From contig NC_091023.1 of NCBI RefSeq assembly GCF_041296385.1, positions 12,524,924 to 12,588,923 on the forward strand: 64,000 nucleotides of DNA, written 5' to 3'. This stretch comes from Aphelocoma coerulescens (lineage: Eukaryota > Chordata > Aves > Passeriformes > Corvidae). A program made the position numbers and the translations under genes. Below the pieces are notes generated by a model. That model saw only the letters and a list, made by a program, of their open reading frames with translations, was not told where the DNA came from and searched no databases. Within the stretch, counting starts at the first letter, position 1; each line of letters starts with the position of its first letter. Positions 63,072 to 64,000 of this stretch are shown here, piece after piece.

Positions 63072-64000
63072 TGTCTGATTTGCAGTGGAAAAGCAAAGGC
63101 TGTGGGGGCTGTTTGTTTAAGAGTAAGCTATTTCCATACTCTTTTTGGTTCAGTTTTGGAATATGGAAATCTAAGTCTAATAATTTTAAAGAACCTGTAG
63201 GGACTCCTTCTGTATAAGTAGGAATTTTAGTAGCATGAGGCTGTGGAAGCGAACGTCATCACATACTGGCCCACAGCATTTGTTCATTGAAAAAGGAAAG
63301 TATTTAATATTGAATCTCAGAATGGCCTCACAGAAGACAATCATTCAGCAGTCAGGCTGCTCAGCCCTTGCTCCTGCAGCAGCCTGCTATGATGTGACAG
63401 TGCAGTAATGAAGACTACAGGAGTGCAGAAGACTTGCTTTGACTTCTGCAAACTTCTACAAACTCAGCTCTGCTCGTAAGTTGTGTGGCAGGACCCAGCA
63501 CATACCTGGAGTCACCCAGCATCGTCTGATTTTGTTGTAATCCGAGGAGTGCCCTACTTATCTTACCTGTTCAGTAGCAATAGTTTAGGAAGAGTAAAGC
63601 CCAAATAAGCCTATAATGCAGTGCTACATTGCTTTTAGTGAAAGCTGAAACAATATCCACCTGTTGTAGAGCATACCTGAGCTTTTTAATTTATTATTTC
63701 AGCCCCATTTAAGGGGATAATGCCATGATTGAGGGAATGCATTAATCATGCATACATCAGTACTGGAATTTGGCTAGGAACAGGTTAGTTCTTGTTCACA
63801 GCAGATGTTCTATATTATAGCAGGGAGGAGAGGGGAGGAAGTTGCAGTTAACAAAGCATTTACCTGTGCTTGCAATTGCTCTGGGTTTTTTTGTATTTTT
63901 TTTAATCCAGGTGTGTTAGTCAATCTGTATTATAGTCATACAGGAGTGCAGCATAACTAATGCATTTCTGACACACTTTTTATTTCAGAAAGTTAAGAGT
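63072..64000. other. AT-rich non-coding stretch, window end
   Basis: No gene is supported. The last bases include a pyrimidine-rich tract ending in TTTATTTCAG (AG at 63987-63988), which has the form of a splice acceptor, but only 12 bases follow before the window ends, so nothing can be concluded about an exon. Confidence 0.5.

Noticed and set aside
63979..64000. Splice acceptor at the window end
   Set aside because: The tract ending TTTATTTCAG is a fair acceptor match, but only 12 bases follow, so no exon can be judged.

Overview
The window looks like a gene-poor, AT-rich stretch of vertebrate nuclear DNA, most likely from a bird. The main evidence is the repeats. They include pieces of CR1 LINE retrotransposons, one with a well-preserved 3' end and one with a recognisable reverse-transcriptase reading frame, and a solo LTR of an old endogenous retrovirus bounded by 6-bp target-site copies. 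Crocodilians and turtles also carry CR1, but the sparse interspersed repeats fit a bird better. There are no bacterial-type operons, and no open frame is longer than about 190 codons. The longest frame (186 codons, 49338-49898) is a decayed CR1 reverse transcriptase, not a host gene.

Layout. From 1 to about 34600 the sequence is non-coding and AT-rich, with short homopolymer runs, a few small hairpins, one 16-bp tandem duplication and one or two worn CR1 tails (about 26000-26095, possibly 12806-12890). A solo LTR spans 34610-35859. A CR1 3' end on the minus strand lies at 40937-41115. At 47639-47702 a 64-bp segment has the layout of a small signal-peptide exon (acceptor, ATG, hydrophobic frame, strong donor), but I cannot assign it to a gene. 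From about 48690 to 50335 two LINE reverse-transcriptase relics lie in the same orientation. The upstream one is older and very eroded. The downstream one is a CR1 relic with frameshifts, a stop codon and a lost catalytic aspartate pair. From 50336 to the end the sequence is again non-coding, with a possible ancient LINE fragment near 57490-57650 and a perfect 22-bp palindrome at 63050-63071.

No intact protein-coding gene, tRNA, rRNA or CRISPR array could be supported. The window could be intergenic desert or the inside of a very large intron; the sequence alone does not decide. The features do not form a working system. They are mostly the record of retroelement insertion and decay in a quiet region. 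I found no convincing undescribed biological system; the candidate exon, the palindrome and the tandem LINE relics most deserve a second look.
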